Assembly (NCBI GenBank): GCA_001942045.1
Contig: MSTD01000017.1
Location: 1 to 64,000 of the forward strand
Source of the DNA: Mycolicibacterium porcinum
GTDB taxonomy: Bacteria > Actinomycetota > Actinomycetes > Mycobacteriales > Mycobacteriaceae
DNA length: 64,000 nucleotides
Reading direction: 5' to 3'
In this document: positions 35,172 to 43,011 of the stretch, piece after piece
Layout of the letters: every line of letters starts with the position of its first letter
How positions within the stretch are numbered: the stretch's first letter is position 1
Program-made: the position numbers and the translations under genes
The notes under the pieces: generated by a model
Seen by the model: only the letters and a program-made list of their open reading frames with translations
The model's database searches: none
What the model was told of the DNA's origin: nothing

Positions 35172-35301
35172 GCCTGTTTAGCGGGTCGAACTGCTCAACC
35201 GTAGTTCGTTCGCCACTGCAAATGGGTTTAGAGTCGCCCCGAGGTTTGGGGCTAATCAACAGGCAGTCCCAGACGTCCCACCGATGGCGTTGGAGGGCCC
35301 G

Positions 35302-35718
35302 ATGAGTACTCAGACGGAGGTACCGGCTCCGCAACCCAGGAAAACCCGTCGGCGCACCCTGTACAAGGGTGATCCGGGAATGTGGTCCTGGGTGCTGCAC
35401 CGTATTACCGGTGCCACGATTTTCTTCTTCCTATTCGTACACGTCCTCGATACCGCGTTGGTCCGGGTGAGCCCGCAGGCCTACAACGAGGTCATCGAGA
35501 CGTACAAGACCCCCATCGTCGGGTTGATGGAGATGGGCTTGGTCGCCGCAGTGCTCTTCCACGCACTGAACGGCATCCGCGTCATCCTCATCGACTTCTG
35601 GCAGCAGGGTCCCCGCTACCAGCGGCAGATGCTCGCGGTCGCCGTCGGCGTCTTTGCCGTGGTCCTCATCGCAGCACTAGGAGTTCTCGGTATGCACATG
35701 ACGGAGCGGTTCCTGTGA
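35302..35718 (+). CDS. sdhC: Succinate dehydrogenase cytochrome b556 subunit
   Basis: 138-residue membrane anchor subunit with three hydrophobic helices (about 34-56, 74-95 and 110-132). The SWVLHRITGATI motif and a later LFHALNGIR His are the usual quinone- and haem-b-binding positions. Start ATG 35302 behind GGAGGG; the first 25 residues are hydrophilic. First gene of sdhCDAB (Rv3316-Rv3319 order), which couples succinate oxidation to quinone reduction. Confidence 0.93.
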   Translation: MSTQTEVPAPQPRKTRRRTLYKGDPGMWSWVLHRITGATIFFFLFVHVLDTALVRVSPQAYNEVIETYKTPIVGLMEMGLVAAVLFHALNGIRVILIDFWQQGPRYQRQMLAVAVGVFAVVLIAALGVLGMHMTERFL

Positions 35719-36188
35719 GCGCGCCAGGAGCGGGCGAGTCGCGCCTGGGCCGTCCGGCGCCCGTAATGGAACGTGAGCACGACCGGCCGGCCGCGCTGGA
35801 CCACCCGCGCGCGCCCCGTCGTCCCCGCGGCATCCCGTACTTCGAGAAGTATGCCTGGCTGTTCATGCGGTTCTCGGGTCTGGCACTCGTCTTTCTGGCG
35901 CTCGGCCACCTGTTCATCATGCTGATGTGGCAGGACGGCGTGTACCGCATCGACTTCAACTACGTCGCACAGCGCTGGGCCTCGCCGTTCTGGCAGATCT
36001 GGGACATGGCCCTGCTGTGGCTCGCGATGATCCACGGAGCCAACGGCCTGCGCACCATCATCGGCGACTACGCCCGTAAGAACGTCACGAAGTTCTACCT
36101 GAATTCGCTGCTTCTGCTGGCGACAGGGTTCACGTTGGTTCTGGGTACCTATGTCCTGGTCACCTTCGACCCGAATATTGGGGGTTAA
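35715..36188 (+). CDS. sdhD: Succinate dehydrogenase membrane anchor subunit
   Basis: 157 residues. GTG start at 35715 overlaps the sdhC stop (GTGA), so translation is coupled. The N-terminal 40 residues are hydrophilic, Arg/Pro-rich and probably cytoplasmic. Three hydrophobic helices follow (about 48-70, 92-112 and 125-148), with HLFIMLMW and MIHGANGLRTI supplying the conserved His residues. Second subunit of complex II. Confidence 0.9.
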   Translation: MSAPGAGESRLGRPAPVMEREHDRPAALDHPRAPRRPRGIPYFEKYAWLFMRFSGLALVFLALGHLFIMLMWQDGVYRIDFNYVAQRWASPFWQIWDMALLWLAMIHGANGLRTIIGDYARKNVTKFYLNSLLLLATGFTLVLGTYVLVTFDPNIGG

Positions 36189-36191
36189 CCA

Positions 36192-37946
36192 ATGATTCAG
36201 GAACACCGCTACGACGTCGTCATCGTCGGCGCCGGCGGCGCAGGCATGCGCGCGGCTGTCGAGGCCGGTCCGCGCGTCCGTACCGCCGTCCTGACCAAGC
36301 TGTACCCGACGCGCTCGCACACCGGTGCGGCCCAGGGCGGCATGTGCGCCGCGCTGGCCAACGTCGAAGAGGACAACTGGGAGTGGCACACCTTCGACAC
36401 CGTCAAGGGTGGCGATTACCTCGCTGACCAGGACGCGGTCGAGATCATGGCCAAAGAGGCCATCGACGCGGTGCTGGACCTCGAGAAGATGGGCATGCCG
36501 TTCAACCGGACGCCCGAGGGCCGCATCGACCAGCGTCGCTTCGGCGGTCACACCCGTGACCACGGCAAGGCCCCGGTGCGCCGGGCCTGTTACGCCGCCG
36601 ACCGCACCGGCCACATGATCCTGCAGACGCTGTACCAAAACTGCGTCAAGCACGACGTGGAGTTCTTCAACGAGTTCTACGCGCTCGACATCGCGCTGAC
36701 CGAGACTCCGGCCGGCCCGGTGGCCACCGGAGTCATCGCCTACGAGCTGGCGACCGGCGACATCCACATCTTCCACGCGAAGGCGATCGTCTTCGCCACC
36801 GGCGGTTCGGGCCGGATGTACAAAACCACCTCCAATGCCCACACCCTCACCGGTGACGGCCTGGGCATCATCTTCCGCAAGGGACTTCCCTTGGAGGACA
36901 TGGAGTTCCACCAGTTCCACCCGACCGGTCTGGCCGGCCTGGGCATCCTGATCTCCGAGGCCGTGCGCGGTGAGGGCGGTCGTCTGCTCAACGGCGAGGG
37001 CGAGCGGTTCATGGAGCGCTACGCGCCGACCATCGTCGACCTGGCGCCGCGTGACATCGTGGCCCGTTCGATGGTGCTGGAAGTGCTCGAAGGCCGCGGC
37101 GCCGGACCGAACAAGGACTACGTCTACATCGACGTGCGCCACCTCGGTGAGGACGTGCTGGAGGCCAAGCTTCCCGACATCACCGAGTTCGCCCGCACCT
37201 ACCTGGGTGTGGACCCGGTCAAGGAACTGGTGCCGGTCTACCCGACCTGCCACTACGTCATGGGCGGCATCCCCACCACCGTCCACGGCCAGGTGCTGCG
37301 CGACAACACCAACGTCATCCCCGGCCTGTACGCCGCCGGTGAATGCGCGTGTGTGTCCGTGCACGGCGCCAACCGCCTTGGCACCAACTCGCTGCTCGAC
37401 ATCAACGTGTTCGGCCGGCGTGCCGGTATCGCCGCCGCCGAGTACGCCGCCAACCACAACCATGTCGACCTGCCGGAGAACCCGGCCGAGATGGTGGTCG
37501 GCTGGGTCGGCGACATCCTGTCCGAGCACGGCAACGAGCGCGTCGCCGACATCCGCACTGCGCTGCAGCAGTCGATGGACAACAACGCCGCCGTGTTCCG
37601 CACCGAGGAGACGCTCAAGCAGGCGCTGACCGACATCCACGCACTGAAGGAGCGCTACGCGCGAATCACGGTGCACGACAAGGGCAAGCGTTACAACAGC
37701 GACCTGCTCGAAGCCATCGAGCTGGGCTTCCTGCTGGAGCTGGCCGAGGTGACCGTGGTCGGTGCACTCAACCGCAAGGAGTCCCGCGGCGGGCACGCGC
37801 GTGAGGATTACCCCGACCGCGACGACACCAACTACATGCGCCACACCATGGCGTACAAGGAAGGCCCCGGGCTGCTGGCCGATATCCGGCTGGACTACAA
37901 GCCCGTGGTCCAGACTCGCTACGAGCCGATGGAACGGAAGTACTGA
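36192..37946 (+). CDS. sdhA: Succinate dehydrogenase flavoprotein subunit
   Basis: 584 residues. FAD motif VVGAGGAGMRAA near the N-terminus, the FAD-linking His in TRSHTGAAQGGM (covalent histidyl-FAD), substrate-binding HPTGL, the GGRLLNGEGERFM segment with catalytic Arg in the central domain, and the HGANRLGTNSLLD end motif are complete. Starts 3 nt after sdhD. Oxidises succinate to fumarate; SdhB accepts the electrons. Confidence 0.96.
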   Translation: MIQEHRYDVVIVGAGGAGMRAAVEAGPRVRTAVLTKLYPTRSHTGAAQGGMCAALANVEEDNWEWHTFDTVKGGDYLADQDAVEIMAKEAIDAVLDLEKMGMPFNRTPEGRIDQRRFGGHTRDHGKAPVRRACYAADRTGHMILQTLYQNCVKHDVEFFNEFYALDIALTETPAGPVATGVIAYELATGDIHIFHAKAIVFATGGSGRMYKTTSNAHTLTGDGLGIIFRKGLPLEDMEFHQFHPTGLAGLGILISEAVRGEGGRLLNGEGERFMERYAPTIVDLAPRDIVARSMVLEVLEGRGAGPNKDYVYIDVRHLGEDVLEAKLPDITEFARTYLGVDPVKELVPVYPTCHYVMGGIPTTVHGQVLRDNTNVIPGLYAAGECACVSVHGANRLGTNSLLDINVFGRRAGIAAAEYAANHNHVDLPENPAEMVVGWVGDILSEHGNERVADIRTALQQSMDNNAAVFRTEETLKQALTDIHALKERYARITVHDKGKRYNSDLLEAIELGFLLELAEVTVVGALNRKESRGGHAREDYPDRDDTNYMRHTMAYKEGPGLLADIRLDYKPVVQTRYEPMERKY

Positions 37947-37948
37947 TC

Positions 37949-38734
37949 ATGAGTGCACCTGTCATCGACAAGCCTGAAGCCGGCGATCCGCCGCTGCCTC
38001 CCGTGCCCGAGGGCGCGGTCATGGTCACGCTCAAGATCGCCCGGTTCAATCCCGAGAACCCGGACGCCGCGGGTTGGCAGAGCTTCCGGGTGCCCTGCCT
38101 GCCTTCGGACCGGCTGCTCAACCTGCTGCTGTACGTGAAGGGCTACCTGGACGGCACGCTGACGTTCCGGCGCTCCTGCGCTCACGGGGTGTGCGGGTCG
38201 GACGCTATGCGGATCAACGGGGTGAACCGGCTGGCCTGCAAGGTGCTCATGCGCGACCTGCTGCCGAAGAAACCGGGCAAGCAGCTCACCATCACCATCG
38301 AGCCGATCCGCGGCCTGCCCGTGGAGAAGGACCTCGTGGTGGACATGGAGCCGTTCTTCGACGCGTACCGCGCGGTGAAGCCGTACCTGATCACCAGCGG
38401 CAACCCGCCCACCAAGGAGCGCATCCAGAGCGCCACCGACCGGGCCCGCTACGACGACACCACCAAGTGCATCCTGTGCGCGTGCTGCACCACGAGCTGC
38501 CCCGTGTACTGGAGCGAGGGGTCGTACTTCGGCCCGGCCGCGATCGTCAACGCGCACCGGTTCATCTTCGATTCGCGTGACGAGGCGGCCGCCGAGCGGC
38601 TGGACATCCTCAACGAGGTCGACGGGGTGTGGCGCTGCCGCACCACCTTCAACTGCACCGAGGCCTGCCCGCGTGGCATCCAGGTGACCCAGGCGATCCA
38701 GGAGGTCAAGCGCGCGTTGATGTTCGCGCGCTAG
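37949..38734 (+). CDS. sdhB: Succinate dehydrogenase iron-sulfur subunit
   Basis: 261 residues. Three cluster motifs are visible: CAHGVCGSD with the later LACK Cys (2Fe-2S), CILCACCTTSCPVYW (4Fe-4S) and CRTTFNCTEACPRGI (3Fe-4S). A ten- to twelve-residue Pro/Glu-rich N-terminal extension precedes the ferredoxin domain. Starts 2 nt after sdhA. Last gene of the operon. A strong hairpin (38752-38798) begins 17 nt downstream and may also end transcription. Confidence 0.95.
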   Translation: MSAPVIDKPEAGDPPLPPVPEGAVMVTLKIARFNPENPDAAGWQSFRVPCLPSDRLLNLLLYVKGYLDGTLTFRRSCAHGVCGSDAMRINGVNRLACKVLMRDLLPKKPGKQLTITIEPIRGLPVEKDLVVDMEPFFDAYRAVKPYLITSGNPPTKERIQSATDRARYDDTTKCILCACCTTSCPVYWSEGSYFGPAAIVNAHRFIFDSRDEAAAERLDILNEVDGVWRCRTTFNCTEACPRGIQVTQAIQEVKRALMFAR

Positions 38735-38751
38735 TTGTTTGCTCGCCGAAC

Positions 38752-38798
38752 CTGAGCTTGTGTACGAGATTCTTCTGACATCTCGAACACAAGCTCAG
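38752..38798. repeat. 47-bp palindromic repeat, copy 1 (downstream of DUF559 gene)
   Basis: Imperfect palindrome with arms CTGAGCTTGTGT and ACACAAGCTCAG at the ends and CGAGAT/ATCTCG inside. It makes an 18-bp stem with a single A-A mismatch and a 9-nt loop. It lies between the convergent stops of sdhB and the DUF559 gene. Copy 2 at 39700-39746 has identical arms. The shared AACCTGAG lead-in extends the similarity a few bases outside. It may serve as a bidirectional terminator here. Confidence 0.9.
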
Positions 38799-38803
38799 TT
38801 TCG

Positions 38804-39673
38804 TCAGTAGGGGGCGCCGGCGGCCTGCAGAGCTTGACGGGTGCGGGTGATGATCGCACGTTGGCGGTGACGGAGCAGGTCAGCGCCGACCCGGACGATC
38901 CGCCAGCCAAGTTCGCGGTACTCCGCATCCTGGTCGATGTCCTTGGTGCGCTGCTTCGGATCGGTCCAGTGCTGGATGCCGTCGTATTGGACGCCGACTT
39001 TCCACTCTGGCCAGCCCATGTCGATCCGGCCGACGAGTGTGTAGCTGTCGAAGACGTTGATCTGGGTGTGCGACGGGCGCATCCCTGCTTCGGTGAGCAG
39101 CAGCCGGGTGCGGGTTTCCTGCGGCGACTCCGCACCGTAGTCCGCAAGATCAAGCGCTTGTCGCAGTTGCACCAGCCCGCGAACTCCCTTGTGGCGCTGC
39201 ATGAGTGCCTGAACGTCGGAGATCTTCAGCTCCGTCGCCTGTAGCAGTGCATCGATCCGAATGACAGCCGTGGTCAAACCCTTTCGCCGGCCCAGGTCAA
39301 ACGCCGTCCGGTGCGGTGTCGTCACTGTGATGTCCCGGACCAGGCAGGTCTCGTCGTCCCACAGGACGTCGCTGTGCAACGCGATGCCTGGTGTCTTGTG
39401 TTGGCTGGCCTGGTTCAGTTCGGCAGGGTGTTTCGCGTCGATCCACTTCGAGCCGTGCAACGCGGCGGCTGACAGTCCAGCCACCGTTGCTCGCCGACCT
39501 GACCACAGCCACGCGGCCACGGCCTTGTCTACGGGTGTGAGCTTCATGCCTCGCGGGACGTAAACGCCGCGGAACACCTGGTGATAGTGCTTGCTCAGCT
39601 GATAACGGTTGAGTCGGCCTGCGGCCACCGCCTCAGCGCCCAAGAACACCATGCAGATTGGACGTTGGCGCAT
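38804..39673 (-). CDS. DUF559 (Vsr-like) endonuclease-fold protein
   Basis: 289 residues. The N-terminal half is an AbiEi-like helical/wing region (residues 15-110; RGVYVPRGMKLTPVDKAVAAWLW). The C-terminal 110 residues are a DUF559 domain of the PD-(D/E)xK-type Vsr fold: LVGRIDMGWPEWKVGVQYDGIQHW, then DAEYRELGWRIVRVGADLL. The Asp and the Glu-x-Lys of the fold appear as D...EWK. Such proteins are common in mycobacteria with unknown roles. Two identical-arm palindromes bracket the gene: one 5 nt after its stop and one 27 nt before its start. Confidence 0.82.
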   Translation of the reverse strand: MRQRPICMVFLGAEAVAAGRLNRYQLSKHYHQVFRGVYVPRGMKLTPVDKAVAAWLWSGRRATVAGLSAAALHGSKWIDAKHPAELNQASQHKTPGIALHSDVLWDDETCLVRDITVTTPHRTAFDLGRRKGLTTAVIRIDALLQATELKISDVQALMQRHKGVRGLVQLRQALDLADYGAESPQETRTRLLLTEAGMRPSHTQINVFDSYTLVGRIDMGWPEWKVGVQYDGIQHWTDPKQRTKDIDQDAEYRELGWRIVRVGADLLRHRQRAIITRTRQALQAAGAPY

Positions 39674-39699
39674 ACCAGCCGGTTCCCCGCCTGCCCAAC

Positions 39700-39746
39700 C
39701 TGAGCTTGTGTGCGAGATTCTCGCAAAATCTCGAACACAAGCTCAG
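39700..39746. repeat. 47-bp palindromic repeat, copy 2 (upstream of DUF559 gene)
   Basis: Same arms as copy 1, CTGAGCTTGTGT and ACACAAGCTCAG, with the same inner CGAGAT/ATCTCG, one G-A mismatch and a 9-nt loop of different sequence. Arms are identical to copy 1 over 36 paired positions except the single variable base. It lies between the divergent starts of the DUF559 gene and the AhpD-like gene, so it could also be a regulatory hairpin or operator. Confidence 0.9.
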
Positions 39747-39787
39747 ATTCGGCGTCACACATCGCGGGGCTGCCTCGTCTAACCCAT

Positions 39788-40375
39788 ATGACCGAGACCA
39801 AGACACGAATCCCCGCCGTAACTCCGAAGCAAGCCGGCCTGCTGACTCGCGCTATGTACTGGTACGCCAAGCGCGAATTCGGTGAGGTGCCCGAGCCGTT
39901 CGCCGTGGCCGCGAACCATCCGCGACTGCTGGTCGCCAACGGTGTCCACGAAATGCTGTTGCAGGGCGGCTCCAAGAAGCTGCCGGCCACGGTCCGCGAG
40001 CTCGCGGTGTTCTGGACCGCCCGCACCGTCGGCTGCTCGTGGTGCGTCGACTTCGGCTCGATGCTGATGCGGCTGGAAAACCTGGACGTGGAGCGGCTCA
40101 AGTCGATCGACGACTACGCCACCTCACCGCTGTTCACCGAGGACGAGCGCGCCGCGATCGCCTACGCCGACGCCATGACCACCGACCCGCACACCGTCAC
40201 CGACGAGCAGGTGGCCGATCTACGCGAGCGCTTCGGCGACGACGGCGTGATCGAGCTGACCTACCAGATCGGTGTGGAGAACATGCGGTCGCGGATGTAC
40301 TCAGCGCTGGGTATCACCGAGCAGGGCTTCAACTCAGGTGATGCCTGTCGGGTGCCGTGGGCCGACGCTGAGTGA
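39788..40375 (+). CDS. Carboxymuconolactone decarboxylase/AhpD-like protein
   Basis: 195-residue all-helical protein of the CMD/AhpD superfamily. The redox-type CxxC motif is present in TVGCSWCVDFG (about residues 79-89). A general helix order ELAVFWTAR..., ERAAIAYADAMTTDP and LTYQIGVEN fits the family, which includes peroxidase-linked AhpD and decarboxylases. No AhpC gene is adjacent. It is upstream of the reductase-like membrane protein by 62 nt and may share a transcript. Function unknown beyond a possible peroxide or thiol redox role. Confidence 0.82.
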   Translation: MTETKTRIPAVTPKQAGLLTRAMYWYAKREFGEVPEPFAVAANHPRLLVANGVHEMLLQGGSKKLPATVRELAVFWTARTVGCSWCVDFGSMLMRLENLDVERLKSIDDYATSPLFTEDERAAIAYADAMTTDPHTVTDEQVADLRERFGDDGVIELTYQIGVENMRSRMYSALGITEQGFNSGDACRVPWADAE

Positions 40376-40437
40376 TCCCGCGGTGAGACCGGGTGGTAGA
40401 ACACGTTACAGAAATCACCCGCTCACCTAGGACACTC

Positions 40438-41229
40438 ATGCATTGGTACACCGGCGACACGGTCTACGACACCGTGCTGACCGCGGCCTTCGCGTTCGCC
40501 GCATTCGTGATCATCGGCGGCTTCTTCGCGCAAAGCTCTTACGGGCGGTTCTCGTCGACGAAACTCGGCTTGAACCTCAACCCGAAGCTCGGCTGGTGGC
40601 TGATGGAGATCCCCGCGACCGTGGTGTTCTTGATCAGCTACCTGGCCGGGCCGCATCGGTTCGAGCCCGCATCACTGGTGCTGGCCGGAATCTGGATGTT
40701 GCACTACGCGAACCGAGGCTGGTTCTTTCCACTCGCGATCCGCCAGGCGCCCGGCAAGCGCGGCACCTTCAACGTGTCGGTGATCGTGATGGGCATGCTC
40801 GTCACATCGATGCACGGCTACCTCAACGGGACCCTGTTCAGCCACGACTTCTTCGGGCAGTACACCACCGCGTGGCTGACCGACCCACGATTCCTGGTGG
40901 GGCTGGTGATCTACCTGTGCGGTTTCGCGCTATTGGTCAACTCCGAATCGATCGTGCGAAACCTGCGGGACAAGAACAATCCCGGCGGTGCGGAGTACCG
41001 GATCCCGTTCGGCGGCGGCTTCCGGTTCGTCACCAGCCCGGCCTACCTGGGTGAGATCATCGCCTGGTCCGGCTTTGCGGTGCTCACCTGGGCGTTGCCC
41101 GGAGTCGCCATCCTGTTGATCACGGCGGGCAACCTGGTCCCGCGGGCACTGGGTACCCACAGCTGGTATCGGGACAAGTTTCCGGAATACCCCACCGACC
41201 GCAAGGCGCTGATCCCCTACGTCTTGTGA
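40438..41229 (+). CDS. Steroid 5-alpha-reductase-type membrane protein
   Basis: 263-residue integral membrane protein with about seven hydrophobic helices. The C-terminal half has the 3-oxo-5-alpha-steroid 4-dehydrogenase (SRD5A) family pattern: YRIPFGGGFRFVTSPAYLGEIIAWSG, then GTHSWYRDKFPEYPTDRKALIPYVL. Enzymes of this family use NADPH to reduce a delta-4 double bond of steroid or polyprenol-type substrates. Mycobacteria metabolise sterols, which gives a plausible but unproven role. Start ATG 40438; the frame extends upstream but is not convincing. Confidence 0.85.
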   Translation: MHWYTGDTVYDTVLTAAFAFAAFVIIGGFFAQSSYGRFSSTKLGLNLNPKLGWWLMEIPATVVFLISYLAGPHRFEPASLVLAGIWMLHYANRGWFFPLAIRQAPGKRGTFNVSVIVMGMLVTSMHGYLNGTLFSHDFFGQYTTAWLTDPRFLVGLVIYLCGFALLVNSESIVRNLRDKNNPGGAEYRIPFGGGFRFVTSPAYLGEIIAWSGFAVLTWALPGVAILLITAGNLVPRALGTHSWYRDKFPEYPTDRKALIPYVL

Positions 41230-41232
41230 CGG

Positions 41233-41727
41233 CTACCCGTCCGCGGGCGTGATCTCGATGTAAGCCGTTGGGATCCCGGCCAGTTGGCTGCCGTAGTCGA
41301 GGCTGCGCTCGAACACCTTCATCGGAGCACTCCAGTTGGCGGCTATCACGGCTTCGGCATGCGCGTGTTCCGCCTCGGGCAGAATGCGTGCCAGGCCGGC
41401 GACGACGGGGCCAGTGGGCTTGCCGCGCAGATTGCTCGCCACCACAAGAACTTTCGGGTTGTTACGGATGCGCTTGACCTTCCCGGTCGACGGATCCGTA
41501 CGCACATAGATCTTGCCGCCGGCCACGCCGTGGTTGATCGGGCTGGGCATCGCCTCCCCCGAACGCTTGAAGGTCACCAACACGACCTGGCGGTGCTTCT
41601 CGAACCCGGCGAAGTCCGAACCGGTCGGTGCACCGATGTCGAAAGCCTCGCGGTGCCTCATCTTGTCCATGCCGCGGAACATCATCCGGCTGAACGTGTG
41701 GGCCAGCGTCCCAGGCTCGTTCGGCAT
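41233..41727 (-). CDS. PPOX-type split beta-barrel, probably F420/FMN-binding, protein
   Basis: 164-residue protein of the flavin/deazaflavin oxidoreductase (FDOR/pyridoxamine oxidase-like) fold. VVLVTFKRSGEAMPSPINHGVAGGKIYVRTDPSTGKVKRIRNNPKVLV is the typical strand-turn-strand core. Mycobacterial members often use F420 to reduce small compounds. The ATG at 41727 shares one base with the stop of the upstream sigJ (TGATG), so the two are translationally coupled. Confidence 0.8.
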   Translation of the reverse strand: MPNEPGTLAHTFSRMMFRGMDKMRHREAFDIGAPTGSDFAGFEKHRQVVLVTFKRSGEAMPSPINHGVAGGKIYVRTDPSTGKVKRIRNNPKVLVVASNLRGKPTGPVVAGLARILPEAEHAHAEAVIAANWSAPMKVFERSLDYGSQLAGIPTAYIEITPADG

Positions 41728-42635
41728 CACTGTGCACCTCTCAACGGGGATCCGGTGAACTTGTCTGGGTTGGCGATGTCCCACACCGCACAGACCAAAC
41801 CGTCCCGGACGGTGAAGATCGTGACGCGGGGCATCATCTCGGGATAGCCGTCACCGGCGGGCGCGCCCGTCGTGTAGAGGCCCAACTGGCCGTTGACGAG
41901 CGCGAATTGACTGCCCGCCAACCAATTCGGACCATACTTCTTGGACAGCCCGAGGATGAACCGGGCCACCTTGTCCGGACCGTGGATGACGCGGGCCGCC
42001 GTCGGGGCCCGCCGGTTCGAATCGCCGGTGAACGTGACGTCGGGATGCAACAACTTCACGACGGCGTCGAGCTCCCCCGAGGCCAAGGCGGCCATCAACT
42101 CACCGGCGACCTGATTGTGTAGATCATCGGGCGACGACGGCGGCGGATTGTCGGCGACCGCCCGGCGGGCCCGCGAAGCCAACTGGCGGGCCGATGCGTC
42201 ACTGACCCCGAGCACGTCAGCGATCTCACCGAAGGGCAGGCCGAAACCGTCGTGCAAGACGAAGGCCACCCGCTGATCGGGGGTGAGCCGCTCCAGCACC
42301 ACCATCGCCGCAAACCGGGCGTCCTCGCCCGCCACCACCGCGTTGAGTGGATCGTTCGCGTCGAGGCCCGTCACCACCGGCTCTGGCAGCCATTCGCCGT
42401 AATAGGCTTCGCGCCGGTGGGCGGCCGACCGCAGGCGGTCCAGACCGAGCCGGCTCACCACCGTGGTCAGCCAGGCCCGCAGGTCGGCAATGGTCGACTG
42501 GTTGGCGTTCCAGCGCAGCCAGGCGTCCTGCACGATGTCTTCGGCATCGGCGAAGGTCCCGGTGAGCCGGTAAGCCACGGCCAGCAGATGTGGCCGCAGC
42601 TCCTCGAACTCTCCGACCCGAGCGCTCGCGGTCAT
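41727..42635 (-). CDS. sigJ: SigJ-type ECF sigma factor with C-terminal SnoaL-like domain
   Basis: 302 residues. Region 2 (FADAEDIVQDAWLRWNANQSTIADLRAWLTTVVSRLGLDRLR) and region 4 (RLTPDQRVAFVLHDGFGLPFGEIADVLGVSDASARQLASRARR) are followed by about 130 residues of SnoaL/NTF2-like fold. This architecture (ECF41-type) lacks an anti-sigma gene because the C-terminal domain modulates activity. M. tuberculosis SigJ (Rv3328c) has the same plan and locus. It is on the strand of, and 22 nt after, the amine-catabolism cupin gene, so it may be read from that transcript as well. Confidence 0.88.
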   Translation of the reverse strand: MTASARVGEFEELRPHLLAVAYRLTGTFADAEDIVQDAWLRWNANQSTIADLRAWLTTVVSRLGLDRLRSAAHRREAYYGEWLPEPVVTGLDANDPLNAVVAGEDARFAAMVVLERLTPDQRVAFVLHDGFGLPFGEIADVLGVSDASARQLASRARRAVADNPPPSSPDDLHNQVAGELMAALASGELDAVVKLLHPDVTFTGDSNRRAPTAARVIHGPDKVARFILGLSKKYGPNWLAGSQFALVNGQLGLYTTGAPAGDGYPEMMPRVTIFTVRDGLVCAVWDIANPDKFTGSPLRGAQ

Positions 42636-42657
42636 GCCGCCAGTTTAGGGCGCCCCC

Positions 42658-43008
42658 TCAGGCACCGACCATCACGTAGGTCTTGCGGATCGCCTCCTTG
42701 ACGAACCATGTGCCCCGCCAGCCGCGGGGCAGCACCAGCAGCGTGCCGGGTCCGATGTCGGCGCTGACGCCGTCTTCGCCGACCACCCGGCCGGAGCCGG
42801 AGATGATGTGGCACACCTCGGTCGCGCCGGACCGGTCGGCGGTGAACTCGCCCGGATCGCATTCCCACACCCCGGTGTCGGTCACCGCATCGGCCCAGAG
42901 TTCCAGCGAGGATTCCAGCTGACCGCTGACGCTGGTCGGTTTCGGCTGCGGCGCAGGCATTTCGACCGTGGCCGCGGCAACAGACAACACGCTCACACTC
43001 ATCTCCAT
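42658..43008 (-). CDS. Small cupin-domain protein
   Basis: 116-residue single cupin barrel (residues 30-110) of the DUF861/EutQ-like type. WECDPGEFTADRSGATEVCHIISGSGRVVGEDG has the metal-binding Glu and His of cupin motif 1, and the RGWRGTWFVKEAIRKTYV end is typical. Such genes often lie next to amine or amino acid oxidases and may handle a pathway intermediate or sense it. Starts 3 nt after the oxidase gene upstream. Confidence 0.8.
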   Translation of the reverse strand: MEMSVSVLSVAAATVEMPAPQPKPTSVSGQLESSLELWADAVTDTGVWECDPGEFTADRSGATEVCHIISGSGRVVGEDGVSADIGPGTLLVLPRGWRGTWFVKEAIRKTYVMVGA

Positions 43009-43011
43009 CGC

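Noticed and set aside
35616-37844. Long minus-strand reading frame of 742 codons across sdhD and sdhA
   Set aside because: It is antisense to the fully conserved sdhA/sdhD genes; its composition (Val, Gly, His, Asp runs) is what the complement of a high-GC coding strand gives.
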